In this document: positions 1 to 5,147 of the stretch, in pieces
Layout of the letters: each line of letters begins with the position of its first letter
Numbering within the stretch: position 1 is the stretch's first letter
Source of the DNA: Bacteroidales bacterium UBA1179
GTDB taxonomy: Bacteria > Bacteroidota > Bacteroidia > Bacteroidales > Bacteroidaceae
DNA: 5,147 nt
NCBI GenBank assembly: GCA_002309915.1
Contig: DBYT01000069.1
Location: forward strand, 1-5,147
Direction of reading: 5' to 3'
Notes under the pieces: model-generated
What the model was told of the DNA's origin: nothing
The model's database searches: none
Seen by the model: only the letters and a program-made list of their open reading frames with translations
Translations under genes and position numbers: made by a program

Positions 1-11
1 TTTTAATAACA

Positions 12-209
12 ATGTTGAAATCAAAGACTAATTCCGGTTCCAAAAAAAGATTCGCTCTTACCGGATCGGGCAAAATCAAGAGAAAACACGCTTACCACAG
101 TCACATTCTGACCAAGAAGACTAAGAAGCGTAAAAGAAATCTGGATCACTTCACACTTCTTGATCCGGCTAACGCTAAGCAGGTTAAGTCACTGCTCTGC
201 ATGAGATAA
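12..209 (+). CDS. rpmI: 50S ribosomal protein L35
   Basis: This is a 65-residue, very basic protein of the large ribosomal subunit. The N-terminal part carries the L35 signature: KTNSGSKKRF at residues 4-13, GKIKRKHAYHSHILTKK at about 20-36, then KKRKRNL at about 38-44. Length matches the family (about 65 residues). The ATG at 12 is chosen because the signature begins right after it; no clear Shine-Dalgarno sequence precedes it, which is usual in Bacteroidetes. It lies 38 bases upstream of rplT on the same strand and is almost certainly co-transcribed with it; infC normally lies just upstream and would be outside the window. The second residue is Leu rather than the common Pro, and the C-terminal third is more divergent than the N-terminal part. 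Identification is firm. Confidence 0.97.
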   Translation: MLKSKTNSGSKKRFALTGSGKIKRKHAYHSHILTKKTKKRKRNLDHFTLLDPANAKQVKSLLCMR

Positions 210-247
210 TCTAATCCCGATTAATCAACAGTCAAAAACAGAAAACT

Positions 248-592
248 ATGCCGAGATCAGTAAATCACGTTGCTTCTAGAGCAAAGAGAAAGAAAATTTT
301 AGGTCTTACCAGAGGTTACTTTGGTGCAAGAAAGAACGTTTGGACCGTTGCCAAGAATACTTGGGAGAAGGGTTTGACTTATGCTTTCCGTGACCGTAAG
401 AACAAGAAGAGAGAGTTCCGCGCACTGTGGATCCAGCGTATCAACGCTGCTGCCCGTCTGGAGGGTATGAACTACTCACAGCTCATGGGTGCCATCCACA
501 AGGCAGGTATCGAGATCAACCGTAAGGTGTTGGCCGACCTGGCTATGAACAACCCCGAGGCTTTCAAGGCTATCGTTAAAAAGGTTAAGTAA
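248..592 (+). CDS. rplT: 50S ribosomal protein L20
   Basis: This 114-residue basic protein binds 23S rRNA early in assembly of the large subunit; in several bacteria it also represses its own operon. Recognised from the N-terminal MPRSVNHVASRAKRKKIL, the GYFGARKNVWTVAK stretch at about 23-36, the RDRKNKKREFRALWIQRINAA run at about 48-68 and the C-terminal GIEINRKVLADLA at about 87-99. Length is close to the usual 115-120. The ATG at 248 gives the canonical N-terminus. It follows rpmI after 38 bases, and a strong hairpin with a U-tract begins 19 bases after its stop, so it is the last gene of the operon. Codon use becomes richer in G and C toward the 3' half, but nothing suggests transfer. Confidence 0.98.
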   Translation: MPRSVNHVASRAKRKKILGLTRGYFGARKNVWTVAKNTWEKGLTYAFRDRKNKKREFRALWIQRINAAARLEGMNYSQLMGAIHKAGIEINRKVLADLAMNNPEAFKAIVKKVK

Positions 593-610
593 GCCAACAG
601 CTAATAGTTA

Positions 611-646
611 AAAAAGTGTCCGGATGGTTATTCGGACACTTTTTTT
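611..646 (+). terminator. Intrinsic terminator of the rpmI-rplT operon
   Basis: A perfect 12-bp inverted repeat: bases 611-622 (AAAAAGTGTCCG) pair with 633-644 (CGGACACTTTTT) around a 10-base loop, and T residues run on to 646. The GC core GTGTCCG followed by seven T is a textbook Rho-independent terminator. It starts 19 bases after the rplT stop. The A-tract on the 5' side could let it work weakly in the other direction, but no convergent gene ends here. Confidence 0.93.
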
Positions 647-648
647 GT

Positions 649-656
649 TACTTTTG
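649..656 (+). promoter_or_regulatory. Bacteroidetes -7 promoter element of the 6S-like RNA
   Basis: TACTTTTG is an exact match to the Bacteroidetes primary sigma factor -7 consensus TAnnTTTG. It lies 5 bases before the start of the paired ACCGCACCGG segment at 661 that opens the non-coding RNA, so the inferred start of transcription is about 660-663. No convincing -33 TTG is seen; that region falls inside the terminator hairpin of the preceding operon. Confidence 0.75.
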
Positions 657-660
657 TATG

Positions 661-840
661 ACCGCACCGGGTTAGATCGGGAGACTCATCAATAAAAATG
701 AAGAACCGGGATTGCTTCGGTTTCCAATGGCGGGCCACGCCCCTTAGGGGGTAACCTTCGGTCGGTGGATTACAAAGGAGGCTGGGCGCTCAAAACTTAT
801 ATTTCCGGAGTTCTCATCACATCACCGATGCGGTTTTTTT
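661..840 (+). ncRNA. ssrS: 6S RNA, Bacteroidales-1 type
   Basis: No protein-coding frame fits here, but the segment has the layout of a structured RNA of about 180 bases, the usual 6S length. Seen directly: bases 661-670 (ACCGCACCGG) pair with 825-834 (CCGATGCGGT) with one mismatch; 681-687 (GAGACTC) pair with 808-815 (GAGTTCTC) with one bulge. These form a closing stem. Inside it, A/T-rich strands at about 688-703 and 791-807 face each other as an open bubble, and 704-790 is GC-rich with small hairpins (GAACCG 703-708 with CGGTTTC 718-724; CCCC/GGGG around 741-750). A run of T at 834-840 ends it. From knowledge of the family: the Bacteroidales-1 RNA motif is commonly found directly downstream of the L20 gene with its own -7 type promoter, and is considered the 6S RNA of the order. 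6S RNA binds RNA polymerase holoenzyme by mimicking an open promoter. The symbol is by analogy; exact ends are inferred. Confidence 0.82.
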
Positions 841-845
841 GAAAT

Positions 846-881
846 AAGACGGGCTGATCCCTTTCTGGACCAGCCCGTCTT
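846..881 (-). terminator. Terminator hairpin between the 6S-like RNA and the xylanase gene
   Basis: Bases 846-856 (AAGACGGGCTG) and 871-881 (CAGCCCGTCTT) form a perfect 11-bp stem, extended inward by three further pairs (858-860 with 867-869) after one mismatch, with a six-base loop. It begins 26 bases past the xylanase stop on the minus strand. On that strand the stem is followed by ATTTC, a weak U-tract; on the plus strand by TCCTTAATAT. It probably ends xylanase transcription and may back up the plus-strand RNA terminator, so it can be read as bidirectional. Confidence 0.75.
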
Positions 882-906
882 CCTTAATATATATAGAATT
901 TGGCAG

Positions 907-3606
907 TTACTCGGTTATATAGACTTTCTTGCCGTCTATGATGCTCATTCCCTTCTGATTGCCGTTCACACGCATGCCGCCGGTATTGTATCGGATTCCA
1001 TTGGTGTTGTAGTCATCATCAGTGACATACTTTACATTGGTAGGAACAGAGAATCTTATATCCAGCTGGTCTATGTTGATGCCTCCTCCGGTTATGGTGA
1101 CGCGGAGTCTCTGCTTTCCTTCATTGATATTCTCGCCAAAATAGATTGAAGGCAGAGTCCTGTACTCATTCAAGGCGCCGTAGCTATATGATACGTCTGC
1201 CAGTTCGATCTCCTGGTTGTTTTCATCCATAAGACTGATCCTGAAACTTGCACTGTCATTCTCAAAACTTACGGTTGGTCTTACGTAGTAATAACCCGAT
1301 TTCTGGAAGTTGACGGTGTACTCCAGCCATTCGCCCGGGACGGTGTAACCTATGCCGTACTTTGTTCCTATACGTATTATGTCAACACCTTCGTTGTCCT
1401 TGCGGTATCTGGAGGCTCCCTCGTCAATCGAGTCGCTGTCGTGGTATGTTATACCGTCCATGCATCGGTCAAAATTCTCGGCCTCGAGCTTTCCCGGAAC
1501 GCTTACGTTGGAGTATGCGCTCCTGGCCTGGCTCACAAGGATGGATGTGGATGTCAGGTTGGACTCATGCTTGAGTTTGTCGATGGCAAGGGCAGATATG
1601 GTTACCGTTCCTATTACATCGGGAATATAGCTGTAGACAAAGGGTCTTGATGTCAGGGTCTTGACGAGCTTGTCATTGACGTAAATCCTGATGCTGCTTA
1701 GCGTACTGTCCTTTTCCGGATCGATGGTGGTGAAAGAGAGTTCGGTGGGGTTGCCTACGGCTGTGGGATTGGGAGTGGCCGTAATCTTGAGGTTAAGGCT
1801 CTCATCAATCTGTATGTGGTCAAATGTTACCTTGTCGACATTGCAGCTGCTGCCCGTTATGGTGAGGCGTATGATATGACGGCCTTCCTCAAGCGGGATA
1901 ACGGTCTTGCCGGTTATAGTGGTGTACTTGCTCCAGTCTGAGCTTGCGGTCTGGGGTACGCTTATGTTGGGGGTTATGTCAACAAGACCTTCGTCTGTGT
2001 TCAGAGAAAGACGGAAACCCGAACCTGTCGTTCCTGAGGATGCGACAGCGTGGTAATAGTAGTAACCGGTTTTCTGGATATCGACCGTGTATTCAAGCCA
2101 CTCATCGGTGTTGGTGTATCCAATTGCTTTGCCGCCATTGCCTGTTACTACGTCAACTCCATAGGATGTGCGGAAACTTGCATCACCCTGGTTCTGGGCA
2201 TCATTGTCATGATATGTGACTCCGTCGCCGCCATTGTCATAATTCTCGGCCTGGATGGTGCCGGGGAGTGTTGCGGGGGTTCCGTATGCGGAGCGCGGAG
2301 GAAATGCGGTGAAACTGCCTTCACGTGTATATGCCTTGCCTTCACTGTAGGCGATTGCCTTAAGTGCGTATTTGCCCTCGACGGTGGGTACGAACTTGGC
2401 TACGTAGGGGGCCTCGGTGAGTAATATGGTGTCCTTTACGTCAACTCTGGTGACAAAGAGCTTGATGCTGTCGATTGACTTGTCGGGGTCAACCATCTTT
2501 GCACGTACTGTAATGTCCAGAGTGTCGCCGCGTGAGGCGCTTATGGTTGAAGGCTTGATGTAGAGTGATATCTGCTTCTTGCCGCCGGGGAACGGGCTCT
2601 TGGCGGTCTTGGCCTTATCGGAGCTCATGTATTCCTTAAGCCAGGTCATTGCGGGGCGCTCAACGCCGTCCCTGTACAGACCTGAGTAGTCAACCCATGT
2701 CGCTCCGTATACATATCCCCAGATGGTTACGCCTGCGCAGTAATCGGCCTCCCACATCAACGGGAATATGTTCTGGTACTGTGTCTTCTGCTGATTGTCA
2801 TCCTGAACGTTGATATCCAGCTCTGTTATGTACATGGGCATCTTCAGGGCGTTCTGGATCTTGGTCATGGCGTTGCTCAGATTCTCCTTGCTGATGTCGT
2901 TCACGTCATGTGACTGGCATCCGTATGCATCGATGGGGGCGCCGGCGTCACGCAGGGTTCGTACCAACTCTATGTATGCATCGGTGTCATGCTGGAAGGT
3001 GTTGAAGTCATTATAAATAAGGATGGCGTTGGGCCAGCGCTCATGAGCCAGCTCGAATGCCTTGATAAGCCAGTCATATCCGGTCTTGCCACCGCCTCCC
3101 AGTGACTCCTTCATAAGGGGGTTGCCCTGCTGGTGCATGCCTACGGCCTCATTGACAACGTCAATCATGGGCAGGTCGGGGTAGTGTTTCTTGACCTCGT
3201 CGAACCATTTTACCATTGCGTTGTAACGTTCCTGAACGGGCAGGCTGCTGGTGAACCAGTTGGGGTACTGCGAGCCCCATACCAGCGCGTGGAACTTATA
3301 GGTGAATCCGTGGCTTTTGGCGTAGTTGAACGGGGTGTCGCTGCCCCAGTTGTAACTGCCTCTGGTACCCTCAACTGATCCCCATTTGGATTCGTTCTCA
3401 GGGGTGATCTGGTTCCAAAGGGTGTAGTACGCGGGTACTCCGCCTCCGGCATCAACCTGATACCTTGTTGTGATGTTACCCAGGAACTTGTTTGGGTTCT
3501 TGGAAAGCTGGGCGTTGACATTTGAAAGACAGAGCGCACTTAACAGTGCAGCTGATAAAAGACGGTTAAGTTTAGGGTTTAAGAACATAATCCTTTTATT
3601 ATTCAT
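907..3606 (-). CDS. Secreted GH10 endo-beta-1,4-xylanase with two Ig-like/CBM6 modules
   Basis: An 899-residue exported enzyme expected to cleave internal beta-1,4 links of xylan with retention of configuration. A signal peptide covers residues 1-32 (basic start, LLSAALLSALCL core, likely cut at VNA/Q). The GH10 domain spans about 38-328: ITPENESKW at 67-75, HALVW at 106-110 with Q113, DVVNEA at 149-154 (acid/base Glu153), QSH at 231-233, ITELDI at 260-265 (nucleophile Glu262) and Trp296. All expected catalytic and -1 subsite residues are present. Then follow an Ig-like domain (about 344-435), CBM6 (about 449-600, likely ligand residues Tyr465, Trp503, Asn589), a second Ig-like domain (about 604-693), a second CBM6 (about 704-852, Tyr721, Trp760, Asn844) and a tail (870-899) resembling Bacteroidetes sorting tails. 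There is no strict lipobox. The first ATG is used; Met7 (base 3588) is an equally good start and better spaced from the promoter. The substrate could also be mixed-linkage or arabinoxylan. Confidence 0.95.
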   Translation of the reverse strand: MNNKRIMFLNPKLNRLLSAALLSALCLSNVNAQLSKNPNKFLGNITTRYQVDAGGGVPAYYTLWNQITPENESKWGSVEGTRGSYNWGSDTPFNYAKSHGFTYKFHALVWGSQYPNWFTSSLPVQERYNAMVKWFDEVKKHYPDLPMIDVVNEAVGMHQQGNPLMKESLGGGGKTGYDWLIKAFELAHERWPNAILIYNDFNTFQHDTDAYIELVRTLRDAGAPIDAYGCQSHDVNDISKENLSNAMTKIQNALKMPMYITELDINVQDDNQQKTQYQNIFPLMWEADYCAGVTIWGYVYGATWVDYSGLYRDGVERPAMTWLKEYMSSDKAKTAKSPFPGGKKQISLYIKPSTISASRGDTLDITVRAKMVDPDKSIDSIKLFVTRVDVKDTILLTEAPYVAKFVPTVEGKYALKAIAYSEGKAYTREGSFTAFPPRSAYGTPATLPGTIQAENYDNGGDGVTYHDNDAQNQGDASFRTSYGVDVVTGNGGKAIGYTNTDEWLEYTVDIQKTGYYYYHAVASSGTTGSGFRLSLNTDEGLVDITPNISVPQTASSDWSKYTTITGKTVIPLEEGRHIIRLTITGSSCNVDKVTFDHIQIDESLNLKITATPNPTAVGNPTELSFTTIDPEKDSTLSSIRIYVNDKLVKTLTSRPFVYSYIPDVIGTVTISALAIDKLKHESNLTSTSILVSQARSAYSNVSVPGKLEAENFDRCMDGITYHDSDSIDEGASRYRKDNEGVDIIRIGTKYGIGYTVPGEWLEYTVNFQKSGYYYVRPTVSFENDSASFRISLMDENNQEIELADVSYSYGALNEYRTLPSIYFGENINEGKQRLRVTITGGGINIDQLDIRFSVPTNVKYVTDDDYNTNGIRYNTGGMRVNGNQKGMSIIDGKKVYITE
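1048..2577 (-). repeat. Tandem Ig-like/CBM6 module duplication inside the xylanase
   Basis: Two successive modules with the same order lie in the C-terminal two thirds of the xylanase: bases 1807-2577 (residues 344-600) and 1048-1797 (residues 604-853). The junctions between Ig-like and CBM6 parts match (RSAYGTPATLPGTIQAENYD versus RSAYSNVSVPGKLEAENFD), as do the YHD, EWLEYTV and QK-GYYY segments inside each CBM6. The similarity is at protein level and clearly diverged, so this is an old duplication and not a recent DNA repeat. Confidence 0.8.
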
Positions 3607-3624
3607 AGGTCAGTTTAGGTTCTA

Positions 3625-3632
3625 CAAAGTTA
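3625..3632 (-). promoter_or_regulatory. Bacteroidetes -7 promoter element of the xylanase gene
   Basis: Read on the minus strand, these bases are TAACTTTG, an exact fit to TAnnTTTG. They end 18 bases before the first ATG (3606) and 36 bases before the second (3588). Transcription would start at about 3618-3621, giving a leader of roughly 12-15 or 30-33 bases. No good -33 TTG is evident about 20 bases further upstream, which leaves room for an activator. Confidence 0.6.
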
Positions 3633-3667
3633 TAAATACTGATTAAAAATGCATTGATTGTAGTGTT

Positions 3668-3691
3668 AAAAGAGGATCGGCCCGCTCTTTT
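3668..3691. promoter_or_regulatory. Symmetric inverted repeat in the divergent intergenic region
   Basis: AAAAGAG (3668-3674) and CTCTTTT (3685-3691) form a perfect 7-bp inverted repeat around a GC-rich 10-base centre. It sits in the 141-base gap between the two divergent genes, upstream of the -7 candidates of both. The A-tract and T-tract on its two sides make it terminator-like in both directions, but no gene ends here. It could be a regulator binding site or an insulator; nothing in the window decides this. Confidence 0.35.
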
Positions 3692-3715
3692 ATTTCATTA
3701 TTGGTTTTAAATCCT

Positions 3716-3723
3716 TAATATTG
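3716..3723 (+). promoter_or_regulatory. Possible -7 promoter element of the DUF3344-like gene
   Basis: TAATATTG differs from the TAnnTTTG consensus at one position and ends 24 bases before the ATG at 3748, a plausible spacing. A TTG at 3701-3703 is only 12 bases upstream, too close for a standard -33 element. Another loose candidate is the TATAATCTTTC stretch at 3731-3741, which would give an almost leaderless transcript. Support is weak. Confidence 0.3.
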
Positions 3724-3747
3724 CGGAAAATATAATCTTTCAGTGAA

Positions 3748-5079
3748 ATGAAAAGGAGCAATACTATCGTCAGAACAGGTGTCTTTATGACGCTTTTCCT
3801 GATGCTCTCTGCGTTTGCAAAGGCCGATACGGACTACACATTTGTCTTTACTACTGAATATTCTTCAGTTCCATGCATATATGCCGGATCTCCCAATTAC
3901 TTCAAACTGGAGGTCAAGAATACCGGCGGTACCGATGCCCAAAACGTCGTTGCCGAACTTTTTATCGACGAGGAGCGGATTTGGAATGAGACTATAGCCT
4001 CTGTTCCTGCAGGCCAGGAGGTCAGTCTGGATGCAGTTGATTATACAATCAGACCGATAATGGAAAATACGATCTGGGGCGATGACCACGATACCATTGC
4101 CTACAAGGTTGTCATCAGGGAAGGCGATGTGGTGAAAAAGCAGCAGGTGTTCCGATATGGAGTCGTATACAACGGTTATCTGGGCAAGGAATATGCCTAT
4201 CCCTATCTGGATACAACGTTGAGAGTGTTCACTTTCCAGGGCGATGTACAGGTGCTGGTTCAGGAAGCCGATAAGAACATGAGTGCACAGGAAACCTCCA
4301 GAGAGGAGGATTTCGCTATAGCGCTTGGCGGCGGAAGCATCCACAAGGCATTGCTTTACGTATCCTACAACTGGGACAAGACACCTGACGGTGATTTCAA
4401 AACCTGGACCACCTCTTTCAATGACAATACGATTGCTCCCATAGCCGATTACCGCGATTGCGGCAATCTGGGCAGATATGCCAGATACGGATACGGTCTG
4501 GTGGTATATGACGTCACGGATTATGTCGCAAACGGTAACAATACGTTCGCCTTGGAGAAATCGGCCGGTCAGGTAGGGGTTTATCCAAGTTCAATGATTG
4601 TTTTGGTTGAGAATCCGTCGGCCACCTCTAAGGCTGTCTATATCGTCGAAGAGGCCGATATGCTGTCCGCCCAGTACAATAAGAACGTTGATGCCGTTTA
4701 TCCTACTTCATTCGAGGGCATAACGGGTGACAAAGCCAAGTTGTATGTATTTGCCGCAAGTGCTCAAGCGGGGGAGGGTGATCTGATTATCGATGATACC
4801 ATCCATTCCGATATCTGGTCAGGAACCAGCAATTCGGTCGAAGTCTATGAACAACCGTTTGATCCCGGAGATGTTTCGGTCAAATTGAAAGGAACAGGTT
4901 CAACTCTTCTGGCGCTTCAGCAGATGGTGGTTGTGGAACTTACTCCTACAGGATTTATAAAGCCCGCCGGTACCATTGATGATGCTCCCTGGTATGGCCT
5001 GGATGGCAGGAGGCTGGACGGCATACCCACTCAGAAGGGTGTGTATATCCGAGGAAATAAAAAAGTGGTAATCCTTTGA
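3748..5079 (+). CDS. Secreted CARDB/DUF3344-like protein of unknown function
   Basis: A 443-residue exported protein with no recognisable enzyme motif. Residues 1-26 are a signal peptide (MKRSNTIVRT, then a GVFMTLFLMLSAFA core, likely cut at AKA/D). Residues about 30-130 resemble a CARDB-type beta-sandwich: YFKLEVKNTGGTDAQN at 51-66, then ELFIDEE and VPAGQEVSL at 86-94. Residues about 140-400 resemble DUF3344, best known from archaeal and some bacterial surface proteins: ALLYVSYNWD at 201-210, a TTSFND segment, YGYGLVVYDVTDYVANGNNTF at about 247-267, then MIVLVENPS and a VYIVEEAD segment. The end (414-443: YGLDGRRLDG, QKGVYI, KKVVIL) matches the tail of the neighbouring xylanase. The ATG at 3748 is used because it places the signal peptide at the N-terminus. 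It is divergent from the xylanase gene, so shared regulation is possible. A role in surface binding or adhesion is an inference; the DUF3344 assignment is from memory of the family pattern. Confidence 0.85.
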   Translation: MKRSNTIVRTGVFMTLFLMLSAFAKADTDYTFVFTTEYSSVPCIYAGSPNYFKLEVKNTGGTDAQNVVAELFIDEERIWNETIASVPAGQEVSLDAVDYTIRPIMENTIWGDDHDTIAYKVVIREGDVVKKQQVFRYGVVYNGYLGKEYAYPYLDTTLRVFTFQGDVQVLVQEADKNMSAQETSREEDFAIALGGGSIHKALLYVSYNWDKTPDGDFKTWTTSFNDNTIAPIADYRDCGNLGRYARYGYGLVVYDVTDYVANGNNTFALEKSAGQVGVYPSSMIVLVENPSATSKAVYIVEEADMLSAQYNKNVDAVYPTSFEGITGDKAKLYVFAASAQAGEGDLIIDDTIHSDIWSGTSNSVEVYEQPFDPGDVSVKLKGTGSTLLALQQMVVVELTPTGFIKPAGTIDDAPWYGLDGRRLDGIPTQKGVYIRGNKKVVIL

Positions 5080-5090
5080 GAAATACCACT
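5052..5090 (-). terminator. Intrinsic terminator of the tRNA-Gly gene, inside the preceding CDS end
   Basis: On the minus strand AGTGGTA (5090-5084) pairs with TACCACT (5070-5064) around a 13-base loop, followed by TTTTTATTTCC (5063-5053). It starts 5 bases after the 3' end of the tRNA, as expected for a tRNA terminator. On the plus strand the same bases are the last codons of the convergent protein gene (Gly-Asn-Lys-Lys-Val-Val), with the TGA in the loop. There is no T-run after the hairpin on the plus strand, so it should not terminate that gene efficiently. Confidence 0.72.
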
Positions 5091-5094
5091 CTTG

Positions 5095-5147
5095 AGCGAT
5101 AGACGGGGCACGATCCCGCGACCTTCGGCTTGGGAAGCCAACGCTCT
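5095..5147 (-). tRNA. tRNA-Gly (anticodon CCC), 3' part, cut by the window edge
   Basis: Read on the minus strand the segment gives the 3' side of the D-arm (AGAGC), base 26 G, an anticodon stem TTGGC/GCCGA around loop TTCCCAA (anticodon CCC at 5132-5134), variable loop AGGTC, T-stem GCGGG/CCCGT, the 3' acceptor strand CTATCGC and discriminator T. U73, G71-C72 and C35-C36 are glycine identity elements. The first 20 or so bases lie beyond 5147. CCA is not encoded (CAA follows the discriminator), so it is added by the tRNA nucleotidyltransferase. The T-loop reads ATCGTGC instead of the usual TTCRANY, which is unusual. The gene is convergent with the preceding CDS, 15 bases from its stop. Confidence 0.9.

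Noticed and set aside
739..752. The CCCCTTAGGGG palindrome as a site-specific recombination or regulator site.
   Set aside because: It lies within the GC-rich upper arm of the 6S-like RNA and is better explained as part of the RNA fold.
661..840. The structured RNA as SRP RNA, RNase P RNA, tmRNA or a riboswitch.
   Set aside because: The conserved SRP GGAAG-type loop is absent, it is too short for RNase P RNA or tmRNA, and it stands free between a terminator and a convergent gene, so it does not lead any coding region as a riboswitch would.
2050..2424. Plus-strand open frames of up to 124 residues opposite the xylanase, rich in Cys, Gly and Val.
   Set aside because: They sit antisense to the CBM6 coding part, have composition typical of reverse-frame translation and show no recognisable domain.
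3274..3276. Gly111 in place of the His often found in the GH10 HTLVWHSQ motif.
   Set aside because: That His is not one of the essential -1 subsite residues, and the essential His106, Trp110 and Gln113 are all present, so loss of function is not suggested.
3210..3539. A 109-residue minus-strand frame overlapping the start of the xylanase.
   Set aside because: It is a different frame of the same strand over the GH10 catalytic region, which is coding in the main frame beyond doubt; no frameshift is needed to explain the enzyme.
3531..3588. The xylanase as a lipoprotein, because of a Cys in the signal peptide core.
   Set aside because: The residue before the Cys is Leu and no L-[AS]-[GA]-C box is formed; cleavage after VNA is more likely.
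3865..4344. A 159-residue open frame on the minus strand within the DUF3344-like gene.
   Set aside because: It lies wholly antisense to a gene with a clear signal peptide and domain pattern, shows no family motif and has no promoter or leader of its own; it is best seen as a shadow frame.
1..5147. Mobile elements, CRISPR arrays, or a SusC/SusD-type polysaccharide locus.
   Set aside because: No transposase, terminal repeats, regularly spaced repeats or SusC/SusD-like protein is seen on either strand.

Overview
The window looks like a piece of a Bacteroidales chromosome, most likely Prevotella or a close relative. This rests on several independent signs. The L35 and L20 proteins have Bacteroidetes-like sequence. 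Promoter-like sites fit the Bacteroidetes -7 consensus TAnnTTTG. No strong Shine-Dalgarno sequences are seen. The tRNA gene does not encode CCA. Two secreted proteins end in a tail typical of exported proteins of this group. Species-level placement is an inference.

Layout from left to right. (1) Bases 12-592 hold rpmI (L35) and rplT (L20), the end of what is normally an infC-rpmI-rplT operon, closed by a strong intrinsic terminator at 611-646. (2) Bases 649-840 hold a non-coding RNA with its own perfect -7 promoter element and pairing 5' and 3' ends. Its position directly downstream of rplT and its shape (closing stem, A/T-rich central bubble, GC-rich upper arm) fit the Bacteroidales-1 motif, which is regarded as the 6S RNA of this order. 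(3) A hairpin at 846-881 separates this RNA from a convergent gene. (4) Bases 907-3606 (minus) encode an 899-residue secreted GH10 xylanase with two Ig-like/CBM6 modules and a C-terminal tail. (5) Bases 3607-3747 are a divergent promoter region. (6) Bases 3748-5079 (plus) encode a 443-residue secreted protein of unknown function, with a CARDB-like N-terminal part, a middle that resembles DUF3344, and the same kind of C-terminal tail. (7) Bases 5095-5147 are the 3' part of a tRNA-Gly(CCC) on the minus strand, cut by the window edge; its apparent terminator lies inside the last codons of the preceding gene.

The left third is core translation and transcription machinery. The middle and right hold a divergent pair of exported proteins that may act together at the cell surface: one degrades xylan, the other may bind or display something. 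No SusC/SusD pair, regulator, mobile element or CRISPR array is visible, so this is not a full polysaccharide utilisation locus as seen here. The least explained items are the DUF3344-like protein, the unusual T-loop of the tRNA, the tRNA terminator written in coding sequence, and the promoter mimicry of the 6S-like RNA.
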